Below, piece after piece: positions 42,866 through 51,648 of a DNA stretch of 64,000 bases. Position numbers and translations under genes: made by a program. Position 1 is the first letter of the stretch. Each line of letters begins with the position of its first letter. The DNA is from Leminorella grimontii ATCC 33999 = DSM 5078 (GTDB lineage: Bacteria; Pseudomonadota; Gammaproteobacteria; Enterobacterales; Enterobacteriaceae), in NCBI RefSeq assembly GCF_000439085.1, contig NZ_AUUA01000015.1:38789-102788 (forward strand), given 5' to 3'. The notes beneath the pieces were generated by a model. The model worked only from the letters and a program-made list of their open reading frames with translations, searched no databases and was not told the DNA's origin.

Positions 42866-43562
42866 CGTCAGGATTAATAAACAGCTTTTGATAGCGTGCG
42901 GCCAGGTTGTCCGGCGCGATTTCGCACAGGCACACCAGCTCGTGTCCGAGCGAGTAGTGCGGGTTCTTTTGTAAAAAGAAGTCGACCTCCGGCCTGCCGT
43001 GGAGCGTCGGCGCGATGTCTGCCAGCGCTTCTTTCAGATAGCCGTAATGTGGGGGGCATTCCACTACGCCGCTTTGTGGGTTATATAGCGCGCCAAACTT
43101 TTTTGACGCCAGCGCGTCGGCCAGCCGCTGAAGCTCGGGTTCGTCGCGCTGCCAGTGCGGGTAAAACGTTTTGGCGAATGCCTTCAGGTATTTGTAGGTT
43201 CTTAAGCCCTTGACCAGTAAAAACCAGTAGAGTCTTTTCTGTGGATGCTGCTTGTAAAGCAGAGCCATGCGGGAAATCCAGACGCGATGAAGCGTCTGCT
43301 GCATCCAGTGTTCCGGCATGACGATGGTATCGCCGGAGTAAACAATGAGCGCCCGTTCATGCTCATAAAACTGGACGCTGCTAAAGCCGACGAGCCGCCC
43401 TCTGTATTCGAGCAGTAGCGCTTCATCTTTATCTGCCAGATCGGACATGAAGCGCGATGCGTCGCTCCCGGCATAGGATTGGAAGTAAATATCGGCCATC
43501 TGCTCGCGCCTGGCGGCAGAAAGCGTGGAAACCCGTTGAAAGTGTGCTCGATAATCCGTCAT
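42846..43562 (-). CDS. GNAT-like acyltransferase, 238 aa
   Basis: 238 aa. The first half resembles a GNAT fold (REQMADIYFQSYAGSD; ALLLEYRGRLVGFSSVQFYE; YSGDTIVMPEHWMQQTLHRVWISRMALLY would be the cofactor-binding strand-helix). The second half (GALYNPQSGVVECPPHYGYLKEALADIAP) is not recognised. First gene of the leftward operon ending at 37556. Acyl transfer is a family-level inference of moderate strength. Confidence 0.65.
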   Translation of the reverse strand: MTDYRAHFQRVSTLSAARREQMADIYFQSYAGSDASRFMSDLADKDEALLLEYRGRLVGFSSVQFYEHERALIVYSGDTIVMPEHWMQQTLHRVWISRMALLYKQHPQKRLYWFLLVKGLRTYKYLKAFAKTFYPHWQRDEPELQRLADALASKKFGALYNPQSGVVECPPHYGYLKEALADIAPTLHGRPEVDFFLQKNPHYSLGHELVCLCEIAPDNLAARYQKLFINPDVEFYDE

Positions 43563-43942
43563 GAGCAGCGTCCCTGTTGTACGGCGCGCAAGCGCGCGGC
43601 TCTTGCCTACCTAAAGGAGAGCATACCTCAACGGTGAAGTAAACGTCATACCTCTATTATTTGGAAAGTGAATTTTGACGCAGCCAGCGCTTCAACGGTT
43701 AAAAATCACGAACAAATTACGACAGATGTTCAAATCTACTTCATTTCATGTAAACGCGTTGTAATAAATCCTACCAATAAATAGGTAAAAAATAGAATCG
43801 AATCACAGTTTTCACCCGTTTGGTGAAAATGACGAAAAACAGTTCGTTATTTACCAAGAATGACGACGTTGACCTACAGACAATGCGGATATTGCAAGCA
43901 GATGCGGCGTAACGCGGCAAGTATTCCGTTGAGTAGGTATTT
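43563..43942. other. Divergent promoter region between the biosynthetic and hydroxy-acid operons
   Basis: 380 bp with no ORF. It must drive the GNAT-GH3-rSAM operon leftward and the acyl-CoA ligase/had/ydi operon rightward. The half nearer the ligase is AT-rich and contains a clean dyad at 43809-43829. I saw no clear FNR or CRP consensus. Confidence 0.6.
43809..43829. promoter_or_regulatory. Operator-like dyad upstream of the hydroxy-acid operon
   Basis: TTTTCACC-CGTTT-GGTGAAAA: perfect 8-bp half-sites with a 5-base centre, about 115 bases before the ligase start. Symmetry suits a dimeric repressor. The AraC-type regulator at the far end of the operon usually binds direct repeats, so another regulator may act here. 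Confidence 0.5.
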
Positions 43943-45580
43943 ATGAACCTGTTGTCGATAACGGTCGAAGAATGTCTGAATAACGCGGTGGCGAAAAATC
44001 CGTCCGGTACGGCGCTGATTGAAAGCCAGAGCGGAAGAACGATGACCTGGCAGGCGCTAAGCGAGGAAGCGGACGCCGTTGCGCGCGGCTTTTTGGCCGC
44101 GGGGCTTAGGAAAGGCGATCGTCTGGGCATCTGGTCAGCCAACAGCATCGAGTGGGTTATCTGCTTTTTAGCCGCCGCTAAAATTGGCCTGCCGGTCGTT
44201 TGTATTAATTTCCATTTTAAGAAAAGAGAGCTGTTGGATTTATTTCGCCTGACGAACCTTAAGGCGTTATGTTTTTCCGACGGTTTTAGAGAAAACGACT
44301 TTGTTGAAACCGTTCAGTCTCTTGCGATGTCAGCGAGGCCTGATGGCGTTTCCGTTCCCCGCGTGCTGATCGGCATAGGGAAGAAAAGCGTATCGCCGGC
44401 TTTTTCCTTAACCGAGCTTAAAGAGAGAGGAAAAAACGTATCTTCCTCTTCCTATTTTACTGAGGCGTCAAAGGTCAGCGCCGACGACATGCTGACCGTT
44501 CAGCTCACCTCCGGCAGTACGGCCGCGCCCAAGGGCGTCATGCTCAGCCACTACAGCGTGATTAATAACGCCATTTTGTCCGCTGGGCGGTTGGGCGTAA
44601 CGCAGCGGGATACCCTCTGCTTGGCAGTTCCTCTGTTTCACTGCTTTGGCCTCTCTTCCGGCCTTTTTTTCTCGCTAACGACCGGGTGTAGGCTAGTTCT
44701 GCTTGACAACTACAGTCCGGAAGACGTGCTGAAGGCGGTTCAAACCTATCGATGCACCGTCATGCACGGCGTGCCGACTATATTCAGCCGCCTGATGCGC
44801 CACGCGCGCTTTGCCGACTACGACGTCAGCAGCCTGGCGAAGGGGATAGTGGCCGGCGCTGCGGTTCCCATTGGCCTGATTGAAGAAATTTCTACGCGTC
44901 TTGGTATGAAAGAAGTCGCCGTTTCTTACGGGCAAACCGAGGCCTCCCCCTGCTGCACCCAGACGCTGCCGGGCGATCCCGTTGAGATAAAGGGCCGCAC
45001 CGTCGGCAAGCCGCTGCCCTTCGTTGAAATGAGGATCGCCTCTCTTAAAAACGGAAAAACCTGCCCGCCGGGCGCGCGCGGGGAAATCTGTACGCGCGGT
45101 TTCCACGTCATGATGGGCTACGACGGCGAGCCGGAAAAAACGCAAGAGGCGATAGACGAACAGGGTTGGCTGCACACCGGCGACGTCGGCTACGTCGACG
45201 CCGACGGCTATTACCACTATGCCTACCGAATTAAAGAAATCGTCGTTCGCGGCGGAGAGAACGTCAGCCTGCGGGAAATCGAAGAGGCGGTGATGGAGTA
45301 TTCCGGCGTTGAGGCCGCCAAGGCGTTCGGCATTCCCTCTGAAGACCTGGGCGAAGAGGTGGCTGCCGCCGTTTGCGTTCATGAGGGGCATTCCATCACT
45401 GAAACCGAGCTGCGTGAGTTTTTACGCCAGCGGCTGGCCCGCTACAAAATGCCAAAAGACATCTGCTTTTTTAGCCAGTTCCCCCATACGCCCTGCGGAA
45501 AGATAGACGTTCAGGTCCTGAAGTCCCAGATGGGCTATGGGGCGAGAGTCGGGAAGGAAAAGGTAAACGCTGATAACTGA
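43943..45580 (+). CDS. AMP-forming acyl-CoA synthetase
   Basis: 545 aa, ANL superfamily. P-loop-like LTSGSTAAPKGV (about residue 188), SYGQTEASP, GWLHTGDVGYVDADGYYHY, RIKEIVVRGGENVSLREIE and the C-terminal catalytic Lys region (PHTPCGKIDV). It activates a carboxylic acid with ATP and CoA. As first gene of the had/ydi operon it probably primes the acyl-CoA pool used by the HadA CoA-transferase, like CaiC or FadK in the carnitine and ydi operons. Exact substrate unknown. Confidence 0.9.
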   Translation: MNLLSITVEECLNNAVAKNPSGTALIESQSGRTMTWQALSEEADAVARGFLAAGLRKGDRLGIWSANSIEWVICFLAAAKIGLPVVCINFHFKKRELLDLFRLTNLKALCFSDGFRENDFVETVQSLAMSARPDGVSVPRVLIGIGKKSVSPAFSLTELKERGKNVSSSSYFTEASKVSADDMLTVQLTSGSTAAPKGVMLSHYSVINNAILSAGRLGVTQRDTLCLAVPLFHCFGLSSGLFFSLTTGCRLVLLDNYSPEDVLKAVQTYRCTVMHGVPTIFSRLMRHARFADYDVSSLAKGIVAGAAVPIGLIEEISTRLGMKEVAVSYGQTEASPCCTQTLPGDPVEIKGRTVGKPLPFVEMRIASLKNGKTCPPGARGEICTRGFHVMMGYDGEPEKTQEAIDEQGWLHTGDVGYVDADGYYHYAYRIKEIVVRGGENVSLREIEEAVMEYSGVEAAKAFGIPSEDLGEEVAAAVCVHEGHSITETELREFLRQRLARYKMPKDICFFSQFPHTPCGKIDVQVLKSQMGYGARVGKEKVNADN

Positions 45581-45644
45581 CCGAAAACCGTTTTTTCACG
45601 TTCTGACGATAGCCGCATTAAGTCTAAAAAATTGAGGAGAAAAG

Positions 45645-46880
45645 ATGAGTAACCGTAAAGCACTGGAAGGAGTCACCGTTGTCGAACTGGCGACCTTTAT
45701 CGCCGTTCCCGCCGCCGGGCGCATTCTGGCGGATATGGGCGCCAACGTTATCAAAATAGAGTCGCCGGACGGCGATAACCTGCGCTACACCGCGCCAACC
45801 GAGGGGCGGCCGCTGGATCAGTACGAGAATACGACCTTCGATCTGGAAAACGCCAACAAGCTCGGCATTGGGCTGAATACCAAAACCGAAGCGGGAAAGA
45901 AGGTTCTGTTCGAACTTCTGGAAAAAGCAGACATCTTTTTGACTAACTGGCGTCCGGGCGCCCGTGCGAGAGCGGGGCTTGACTACGAAACGTTGAAAAA
46001 GCGTTTCCCGAAGCTGGTGTACGCGAGCCTGACGGGCTACGGCGAAACGGGGCCGGATAAAGATCTGCCGGGCTTCGACTATACCGCGTTCTTCGCCCGC
46101 GCCGGCATTCTGGGTACGCTTTATCAAAAAGACACGGTGCCGATGAACGTCATTCCCGGCCTGGGCGATCACCAGTGCGCGCTGGGGCTGGTCGCTGGCG
46201 TGCTGGCGGCCTATATCCGCGCCAAGAGCCTCGGCGAAGGCGAGTATGTTTCCACTAACCTGCTGCACACCTCCATCTATACGCAGGCCATCATGATTCA
46301 GGCCGCGCAGTACCCGGACTACGGCCAAACCTATCCTATCGACCGCCGCACCACCACCAGCCCGTTTATTCTGGCCTACAAAACCAAAGACGACCGCTTT
46401 ATTCAGGTCTGTATGCCGGTTTACGACGCCTACTACGCCAAGTTTATCTCCTGCATCGGCAGGCCGGATCTGGCGCAAGACGAGCGCTATACCAAGCTGC
46501 AAGAGGTCGCAAAGCACGGGCGTTCCCCTGAGATGTACGACATTGTCTGGGCGCAAATAGAGCAGAAGACCGCCAGCGAGTGGAAGGCCATTTTTACCGA
46601 AAACGATATCCCCTTCAGCGTTGCGCAAACCTGGGAAGAGGTGCTGGAAGACGAACAGGCATGGGCCATCGATGCCTTTTACCGCATGAAGTATGCCAAC
46701 GGCAGTGAGAAAGCGCTGGTGCGTCCTCCAATCGACTTCCTGGAAAGCGGGCTGCCTGAATATCGCCGCGGTCCTCTACTGGGCGAGGATACGGGCGCGG
46801 TGCTGAAAGCGCTCGGCTATAGCGATGAGCGCATCGCCGAGCTTGAGGCCAACGGCGACGTTATCGTCAGGAAAGCCTAG
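45645..46880 (+). CDS. hadA: Class III CoA-transferase, HadA/FldA-like
   Basis: 411 aa, CaiB/BaiF/Frc family. The catalytic Asp that forms the acyl-anhydride is probably Asp175 in PGLGDHQ. The opening LEGVTVVELATFIAVPAAGRILADMGANVIKIE and FTENDIPFSVAQTWEEV are family-typical; content and context match clostridial 2-hydroxyisocaproate (HadA) and phenyllactate (FldA) CoA-transferases. It moves CoA from the saturated or unsaturated product to the 2-hydroxy acid. Excellent ribosome site (TTGAGGAGAAAAG). Followed 35 bases later by its HadI partner. Confidence 0.9.
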   Translation: MSNRKALEGVTVVELATFIAVPAAGRILADMGANVIKIESPDGDNLRYTAPTEGRPLDQYENTTFDLENANKLGIGLNTKTEAGKKVLFELLEKADIFLTNWRPGARARAGLDYETLKKRFPKLVYASLTGYGETGPDKDLPGFDYTAFFARAGILGTLYQKDTVPMNVIPGLGDHQCALGLVAGVLAAYIRAKSLGEGEYVSTNLLHTSIYTQAIMIQAAQYPDYGQTYPIDRRTTTSPFILAYKTKDDRFIQVCMPVYDAYYAKFISCIGRPDLAQDERYTKLQEVAKHGRSPEMYDIVWAQIEQKTASEWKAIFTENDIPFSVAQTWEEVLEDEQAWAIDAFYRMKYANGSEKALVRPPIDFLESGLPEYRRGPLLGEDTGAVLKALGYSDERIAELEANGDVIVRKA

Positions 46881-46915
46881 TTCGTTATTCCCTTACTCTT
46901 TTGGAGAGCGTCAGT

Positions 46916-47743
46916 ATGCAGCAGGACATATTCACTATGGGCGTAGACATCGGCTCATCCGCGTCGAAGTGCATCATCATGCGAAACGGCGTAGAGATTG
47001 TCGCGAAGTCTCTGGCGTCGGTGGGTGCAGGAACGTCAGGGCCGGAAAAGGCGATCGCTGAGGTGATGCAGCAGTTTGGCGGAAAACCGGCCGATATTCG
47101 TTGGGTATGCGCCACCGGCTACGGGCGTAACTCTCTTAAAGAGGCCAACAAAGAGGTGAGCGAACTCAGCTGTCACGCCAAGGGCGCCCACTATCTGTTC
47201 CCCGGCGTCAAGACGGTGATTGATATCGGCGGTCAGGACGTCAAGGCGCTGCATATGGACGGCGCCGGCCGGCTGATTAACTTCGTGATGAACGACAAGT
47301 GCGCGGCAGGAACCGGGCGCTTTCTGGACGTCATGTCCCGCGTGCTGGAAACGCGGATCTCCGATCTCGCGACGGAGGGCGCCAAGTCGAAAAAGCGGGT
47401 TACCATCAGCTCTACCTGCACGGTGTTCTCCGAATCTGAAGTGATTTCCCATTTAGCCAACAGCGAAACGATCCCCGACGTGATTAACGGTATCCACAGG
47501 TCTGTCGCCAGCCGTATTGCCGGCTTGGCGAAGCGGGTTGGTGTGGAAGAGCCGATCGTTATGACCGGGGGCGTAGCCAGCAACTTTGAGGTTGTTCGCT
47601 ACGTTAGCGAAGAGTTGGGGGCGCCTATCATGACCTCGCCGCTATCACAATATAACGGGGCGATAGGCGCAGCCATTTATGCCTTTGATGCGTGCAGCCA
47701 GCAGTTGCGGGACGGCGCGCCACTTTCAGGAATGCACATATGA
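46916..47743 (+). CDS. hadI: 2-hydroxyacyl-CoA dehydratase activator HadI (ATPase)
   Basis: 275-aa BadF/BadG/HgdC-family ASKHA ATPase. MGVDIGSSASKCIIM and IDIGGQDVKAL form the nucleotide site. Cys in NDKCAAGTGRF (about residue 128) and SSTCTVFSESEV (about 166) should ligate the 4Fe-4S cluster shared by the homodimer. It injects one energised electron into the dehydratase. I chose ATG at 46916 with GGAG 9 bases upstream; an in-frame TTG at 46901 overlaps that site. The stop overlaps hadB (ATGA). Confidence 0.93.
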   Translation: MQQDIFTMGVDIGSSASKCIIMRNGVEIVAKSLASVGAGTSGPEKAIAEVMQQFGGKPADIRWVCATGYGRNSLKEANKEVSELSCHAKGAHYLFPGVKTVIDIGGQDVKALHMDGAGRLINFVMNDKCAAGTGRFLDVMSRVLETRISDLATEGAKSKKRVTISSTCTVFSESEVISHLANSETIPDVINGIHRSVASRIAGLAKRVGVEEPIVMTGGVASNFEVVRYVSEELGAPIMTSPLSQYNGAIGAAIYAFDACSQQLRDGAPLSGMHI

Positions 47744-48981
47744 GCAATATAGATATGAACGCGCCGGACTACGTACCGGCGAAAAAGCGGCTACAGCAGC
47801 TTGCGGGCGACGCCTATCAGCGGGCCTGGGACGCCAAGGCCAGAGGCGAAAAGGTAGGCTGGTGCGCGTCTAACTTCCCGCAGGAAATTGCGGAAACGCT
47901 GGGCGTATGCGTGGTGTATCCGGAGAACCAGGCGGCCGCCATCGCGGCCAAGGGCGGCGGTTTAAGAATGTGTGAACACGCCGAAAGCATGGGCTACTCC
48001 AACGATATTTGCGCCTACGCCAGAATCAGCCTGTCGTTTATGGACGTGAAGCACTGCGACGAGATGGACATGCCGCAGCCGGACTTCCTGCTGTGCTGCA
48101 ACAACATCTGCAACTGCATGATCAAGTGGTATGAAAACATCGCCTACGAGCTGAATATTCCGATGATCCTCATCGATATTCCCTACAAAAACGACTACGA
48201 CACCGACGATGCGACGGTGCGTTACGTTCAGGCCCAGTTTGACGACGCCATCAGGCAGTTGGAAAAAATCACCGGCAAAACGTTCTCTGAAGAGCGGTTC
48301 AAGCAGGTTTGCGAGGTGTCTCAGCGTACCAGTCGGGCGTGGCTGAAAGCGGCGGAATACTGTAAATACCGCCCTTCACCGATGAACGGCTTCGACTTGT
48401 TCAACCATATGGCCGTCGCCGTCTGCGCGCGCGGAAAGTTAGAGGCGGCGGAAGCCTTTGAGCTTTTGTGCGAAGAGATGGAGCAGAACATCAAGGAGAA
48501 CAAGTCCACCTATCGCGGAGAAGAAAAGTATCGGGTGTTGTTTGAAGGCATCGCCTGTTGGCCCTATCTGCGCGCCACCTCCACGCCGCTCAAGGATCAG
48601 GGCATTAACGTCACGGCCACCGTTTACGCTACCGCATTCGGCGTTATTTATCAAAACAGCGAAGAGATGATGCGCGCTTATTCCTACGTGCCCAACTGCG
48701 TTTCCGTTGAGCGAGCGGCGGATATGCGCATCGACGTCAGCCGCCAGAATCAGGTCGACGGCGCCATTATTCACGTTAACCGCAGCTGCAAACTTTGGAG
48801 CGGCATCATGCCGGAGATTGAAAGAAAGATCCGGCGCGAGCTGCATATTCCAACGGTGACGTTCGACGGCGATCAGGCCGATCCGCGCGTCTTCTCTGAG
48901 GCGCAGTACGTGACCCGCGTTGAGGCGCTGACGGAAATCATGGCCGCCAACAAGGCAGCAACGAACAAAGGGGGCATCTGA
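47740..48981 (+). CDS. hadB: 2-hydroxyacyl-CoA dehydratase subunit HadB
   Basis: 413 aa, HgdB/FldB-type subunit (2-hydroxyglutaryl-CoA dehydratase D-component family). Likely cluster-ligand cysteines occur in GWCASNFPQEI, MCEHAESMGYSNDICAYAR and LLCCNNICNCM. With HadC it removes water from a (R)-2-hydroxyacyl-CoA through a ketyl radical; the clusters are oxygen-sensitive, so it works anaerobically. I chose ATG at 47740, inside the hadI stop, with AGGA upstream; the upstream in-frame extension lies in hadI. Confidence 0.92.
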   Translation: MSNIDMNAPDYVPAKKRLQQLAGDAYQRAWDAKARGEKVGWCASNFPQEIAETLGVCVVYPENQAAAIAAKGGGLRMCEHAESMGYSNDICAYARISLSFMDVKHCDEMDMPQPDFLLCCNNICNCMIKWYENIAYELNIPMILIDIPYKNDYDTDDATVRYVQAQFDDAIRQLEKITGKTFSEERFKQVCEVSQRTSRAWLKAAEYCKYRPSPMNGFDLFNHMAVAVCARGKLEAAEAFELLCEEMEQNIKENKSTYRGEEKYRVLFEGIACWPYLRATSTPLKDQGINVTATVYATAFGVIYQNSEEMMRAYSYVPNCVSVERAADMRIDVSRQNQVDGAIIHVNRSCKLWSGIMPEIERKIRRELHIPTVTFDGDQADPRVFSEAQYVTRVEALTEIMAANKAATNKGGI

Positions 48982-50114
48982 TGAACGCGTTGACTGACAT
49001 ATTTGAACGGCTGCAGGCGGTAGTGGATAACCCGGTAAAGCAGCTTGACGGCTTTATCCGCAGCGGTAAAAAAGTGGTCGGCTGCTTTCCTGAATACACG
49101 CCGAACGAAATCGTCTATGCCGCCGGCATGGTGCCGTTTGGCGTATGGGGCGCGGAAGGGCGGGAAATTTCAGAAGCCAAAAAGTACTTCCCGCCTTTTT
49201 ACTGCGCGCTGGCGCTCTCATCGCTGGAAATGGGACTGGATACCGCGCTGAACAAGCTTTCAGCGGCGCTTATCCCCACGCTGTGCGACACCCTCAAGTG
49301 CCTGGGGCAAAACTGGAAGTCCGGCGTTCCTCAAGTGCCCTTCATTCAACTGGTGCATCCGCAAAACCGCAATACGCCGGCCGGCGTCGCTTTTCTGGTT
49401 GAGCAGTACAAAAAGGTGGCGAAGCAGTTGGAAACGCTGTCGGGCCAGGCGGTCACGGAAGAATCGCTTAAAAACGCTATCAGCCTGTTCAACCTGCGCC
49501 GCGCCGCGCTGCGCGAATTTTCAAGCGTTGCTGCCCAATACCCGCAAACCATTACGCCCCAGATGCGCAATACCGTTATCAAGAGCGGCTACTTCATGGA
49601 CGTGTTGGAGCATATCGAAGCGGTGCGGGAGATTATCGCACGCTGCAGGGCGCTGCCGCAGGAAGAGTGGAGCGGCCATCGGGTGGTGGTGACGGGCATT
49701 ATCGCCGACAGCCCGTCAATTCTGCAGATCCTGGCGGACAACAACATGGCTATCGTCGCGGACGAAGTCGCGCACGAGTCCCGCCAGTTCCGTCAGGACG
49801 TTCCGGAGGACTGCGAACCCTATGAGGCGATGGCCAGGCAGATTGCTGAACTGGAGGGGTGCTCTCTGCTGTTCGACCCGGAGAAAAAGCGCGGCGGGAT
49901 GCTGGTCGATATGGTTAAGAAAAACAACGCCGACGGCGTGGTGTATCTACTGACCAAGTTCTGCGATCCGGAAGAGTTTGACGCGCCAATCGTCAAAAAG
50001 CACCTCGATAAAGCGGGGATCCCTTCCATCATCATTGAAATCGACCAACAAACGAAGACGTACGAGCAGGCGCGCACGGCGCTGCAAACCTTTGCAGACG
50101 TGCTGTCGGCTTAG
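48981..50114 (+). CDS. hadC: 2-hydroxyacyl-CoA dehydratase subunit HadC
   Basis: 377 aa, second dehydratase subunit. VVGCFPEYTPNEIVYAAGMVPFGVWG, PFYCALALSS and LIPTLCDTLKCLGQNW supply probable cluster cysteines; TKFCDPEEFDAPIVKKHLDKAGIPSIIIE is the typical C-terminal segment of the family. It overlaps hadB by one base (TGATG). The pair hadB-hadC with hadI and hadA is the full clostridial dehydration set. Confidence 0.92.
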   Translation: MNALTDIFERLQAVVDNPVKQLDGFIRSGKKVVGCFPEYTPNEIVYAAGMVPFGVWGAEGREISEAKKYFPPFYCALALSSLEMGLDTALNKLSAALIPTLCDTLKCLGQNWKSGVPQVPFIQLVHPQNRNTPAGVAFLVEQYKKVAKQLETLSGQAVTEESLKNAISLFNLRRAALREFSSVAAQYPQTITPQMRNTVIKSGYFMDVLEHIEAVREIIARCRALPQEEWSGHRVVVTGIIADSPSILQILADNNMAIVADEVAHESRQFRQDVPEDCEPYEAMARQIAELEGCSLLFDPEKKRGGMLVDMVKKNNADGVVYLLTKFCDPEEFDAPIVKKHLDKAGIPSIIIEIDQQTKTYEQARTALQTFADVLSA

Positions 50115-50120
50115 CAACGT

Positions 50121-50193
50121 TCGGCCACAGGCCGACCATGGCCCGCGCCAGGTTGATAACCGGGCGGGCCGATAACTCCCTGGTGGCTATCGG
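50121..50193 (+). repeat. Three consecutive hairpins between hadC and the permease
   Basis: TCGGCC-ACA-GGCCGA (50121-50135); GGCCCGC (50140-50146)/GCGGGCC (50164-50170); CCGATA (50169-50174)/TATCGG (50188-50193), which overlaps the second stem by two bases. They fill most of the 121-base gap, longer than other gaps in the operon. Likely RNA processing or attenuation that separates dehydratase and permease expression. Confidence 0.55.
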
Positions 50194-50235
50194 CAAGCGA
50201 TCCGATGGCTATCAGACCAATATGAGTAAGGCACT

Positions 50236-51561
50236 ATGGGCATTCTTTGTTTAGTCATAGGACTTATTATCCTGATGGTGATGTGTATGAAGGGAATACA
50301 CATCTTTATTTCCGTGTTTACCGCCAGCCTCTTTCTGGCCGTGACGGCATGGATGACGTCGCCCGACACGCTCAACCCGATAGACGCGATACTCAGAGTC
50401 TATACGGGCGGGCTCGGCGGCTATTTTGGCAGCTTCTTTTTTATCTTCGTGCTGGGGGCCATCTTCGGCAAGCTGACGGCGATTAGCGGCGCGGCCGACA
50501 GCGTGGCGTCGTTTATTATCGGCAAGTTTGGCGAAAGGGCGGTGATCCCCTCCTTAGTCGCTGCCTGCGCTATTTTGGCCTACGGCGGCGTATCGGTGTT
50601 CGTCGCGCTGTTTACCGTGTATTCCATGATGGTCAGCATGTTCAAAAAGGCCAACCTGCCGCGCAGGCTGATCCCCGCCGTTTACTTCGCCGGCGCGGGC
50701 ACCTTCGTCATGATCATGCCGGGCTCGCCGCAGATCCAAAACCTGATCCCCATGAAGTTTCTCGGCACGTCCGCTACCGCCGGGCTGGTGCCGGGCATGT
50801 TGACGGCGCTGTTTCAGGTCACGCTGGTGATCCTGTATCTGTCCTGGCTGTTTAAGAAGGTGAAGGCCAGCGGCGAAGGGTGGGTCGATGACGAAAAAAC
50901 GGCGCAAAAAGGCAGCGAGGCCAAGAGCCGCCCCATGCCGCACGTTGTCATTGCGCTGCTGCCTATGATTATCCTGCTACTGGTGCTGAACGTGCTTAAG
51001 CTGGACCCGGCCATCGCGCTGTTCTCCGCCATCATTGCCGCGCTGATTATCTACGTCAACTTCCTCAATTGGAAAGAGATTGTCGGCAATCTGGCCGCCG
51101 GAACGATGGAGGGCGTGACGTCGCTGTTTAATACCGCCGTTATCGTGGGCTTTGGCGCGCTGGTCATGGCGCTGCCCGCCTTTAAGGAGTCGTTCCAAGC
51201 GATCGCCCAGTCGGGCATGAGCCCGCTTTTGGTTACGGCTATCGCCGTCGGCGCGCTGGTGTTTATTAGCGGTTCGGGCTCGGGAGCGCTGAGCATCGCC
51301 ATGCCGCTTATCGCCAGCATGTTCCCCGCCGCCGTTGTGGATCAAGGCGCACTGCACCGGGTGGCGACCATGGCCTGTATGAGCACCACGCCGCCGTTTA
51401 ACGGGCTGATTATCACCGTATTGAGCGTGTGCGGCGTCAACCATAAGCAGGCCTATGGGCCGGTCGGCATTCTGACGCTGGCGATCCCGCTTATCGCGAT
51501 GGTCTTCATGCTGCTTCTGTACACGTTCCTTCCCGCGTCCATCACGTCGCTGGGCGGGTAG
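50236..51561 (+). CDS. GntP-family carboxylate permease
   Basis: 441 aa, about 12 hydrophobic segments. GntP/Gnt-type ion-transporter features include GGLGGYFGSFFFIFVLGAIFGKL near the start, GGVSVFVALFTVYSMM, MIMPGSPQIQNLIP and GSGSGALSIAMPLI. The family imports hydroxylated carboxylates (gluconate and relatives) by proton symport. Inside the had operon it probably takes up the 2-hydroxy acid substrate. Ion coupling and substrate are inferred. Confidence 0.85.
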   Translation: MGILCLVIGLIILMVMCMKGIHIFISVFTASLFLAVTAWMTSPDTLNPIDAILRVYTGGLGGYFGSFFFIFVLGAIFGKLTAISGAADSVASFIIGKFGERAVIPSLVAACAILAYGGVSVFVALFTVYSMMVSMFKKANLPRRLIPAVYFAGAGTFVMIMPGSPQIQNLIPMKFLGTSATAGLVPGMLTALFQVTLVILYLSWLFKKVKASGEGWVDDEKTAQKGSEAKSRPMPHVVIALLPMIILLLVLNVLKLDPAIALFSAIIAALIIYVNFLNWKEIVGNLAAGTMEGVTSLFNTAVIVGFGALVMALPAFKESFQAIAQSGMSPLLVTAIAVGALVFISGSGSGALSIAMPLIASMFPAAVVDQGALHRVATMACMSTTPPFNGLIITVLSVCGVNHKQAYGPVGILTLAIPLIAMVFMLLLYTFLPASITSLGG

Positions 51562-51648
51562 CTTCACCAAACCAAAAACGCGGTCGCCTTTGGCGCCGAC
51601 GAAATAGCGAATAACTATCAGATAAATATCATCAGAGGGAGAAAAAGC

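Noticed and set aside
43563..43942. FNR or CRP site for anaerobic control of the had operon
   Set aside because: Anaerobic control would be logical, but I found no TTGAT-N4-ATCAA or TGTGA-N6-TCACA type sequence in this region.
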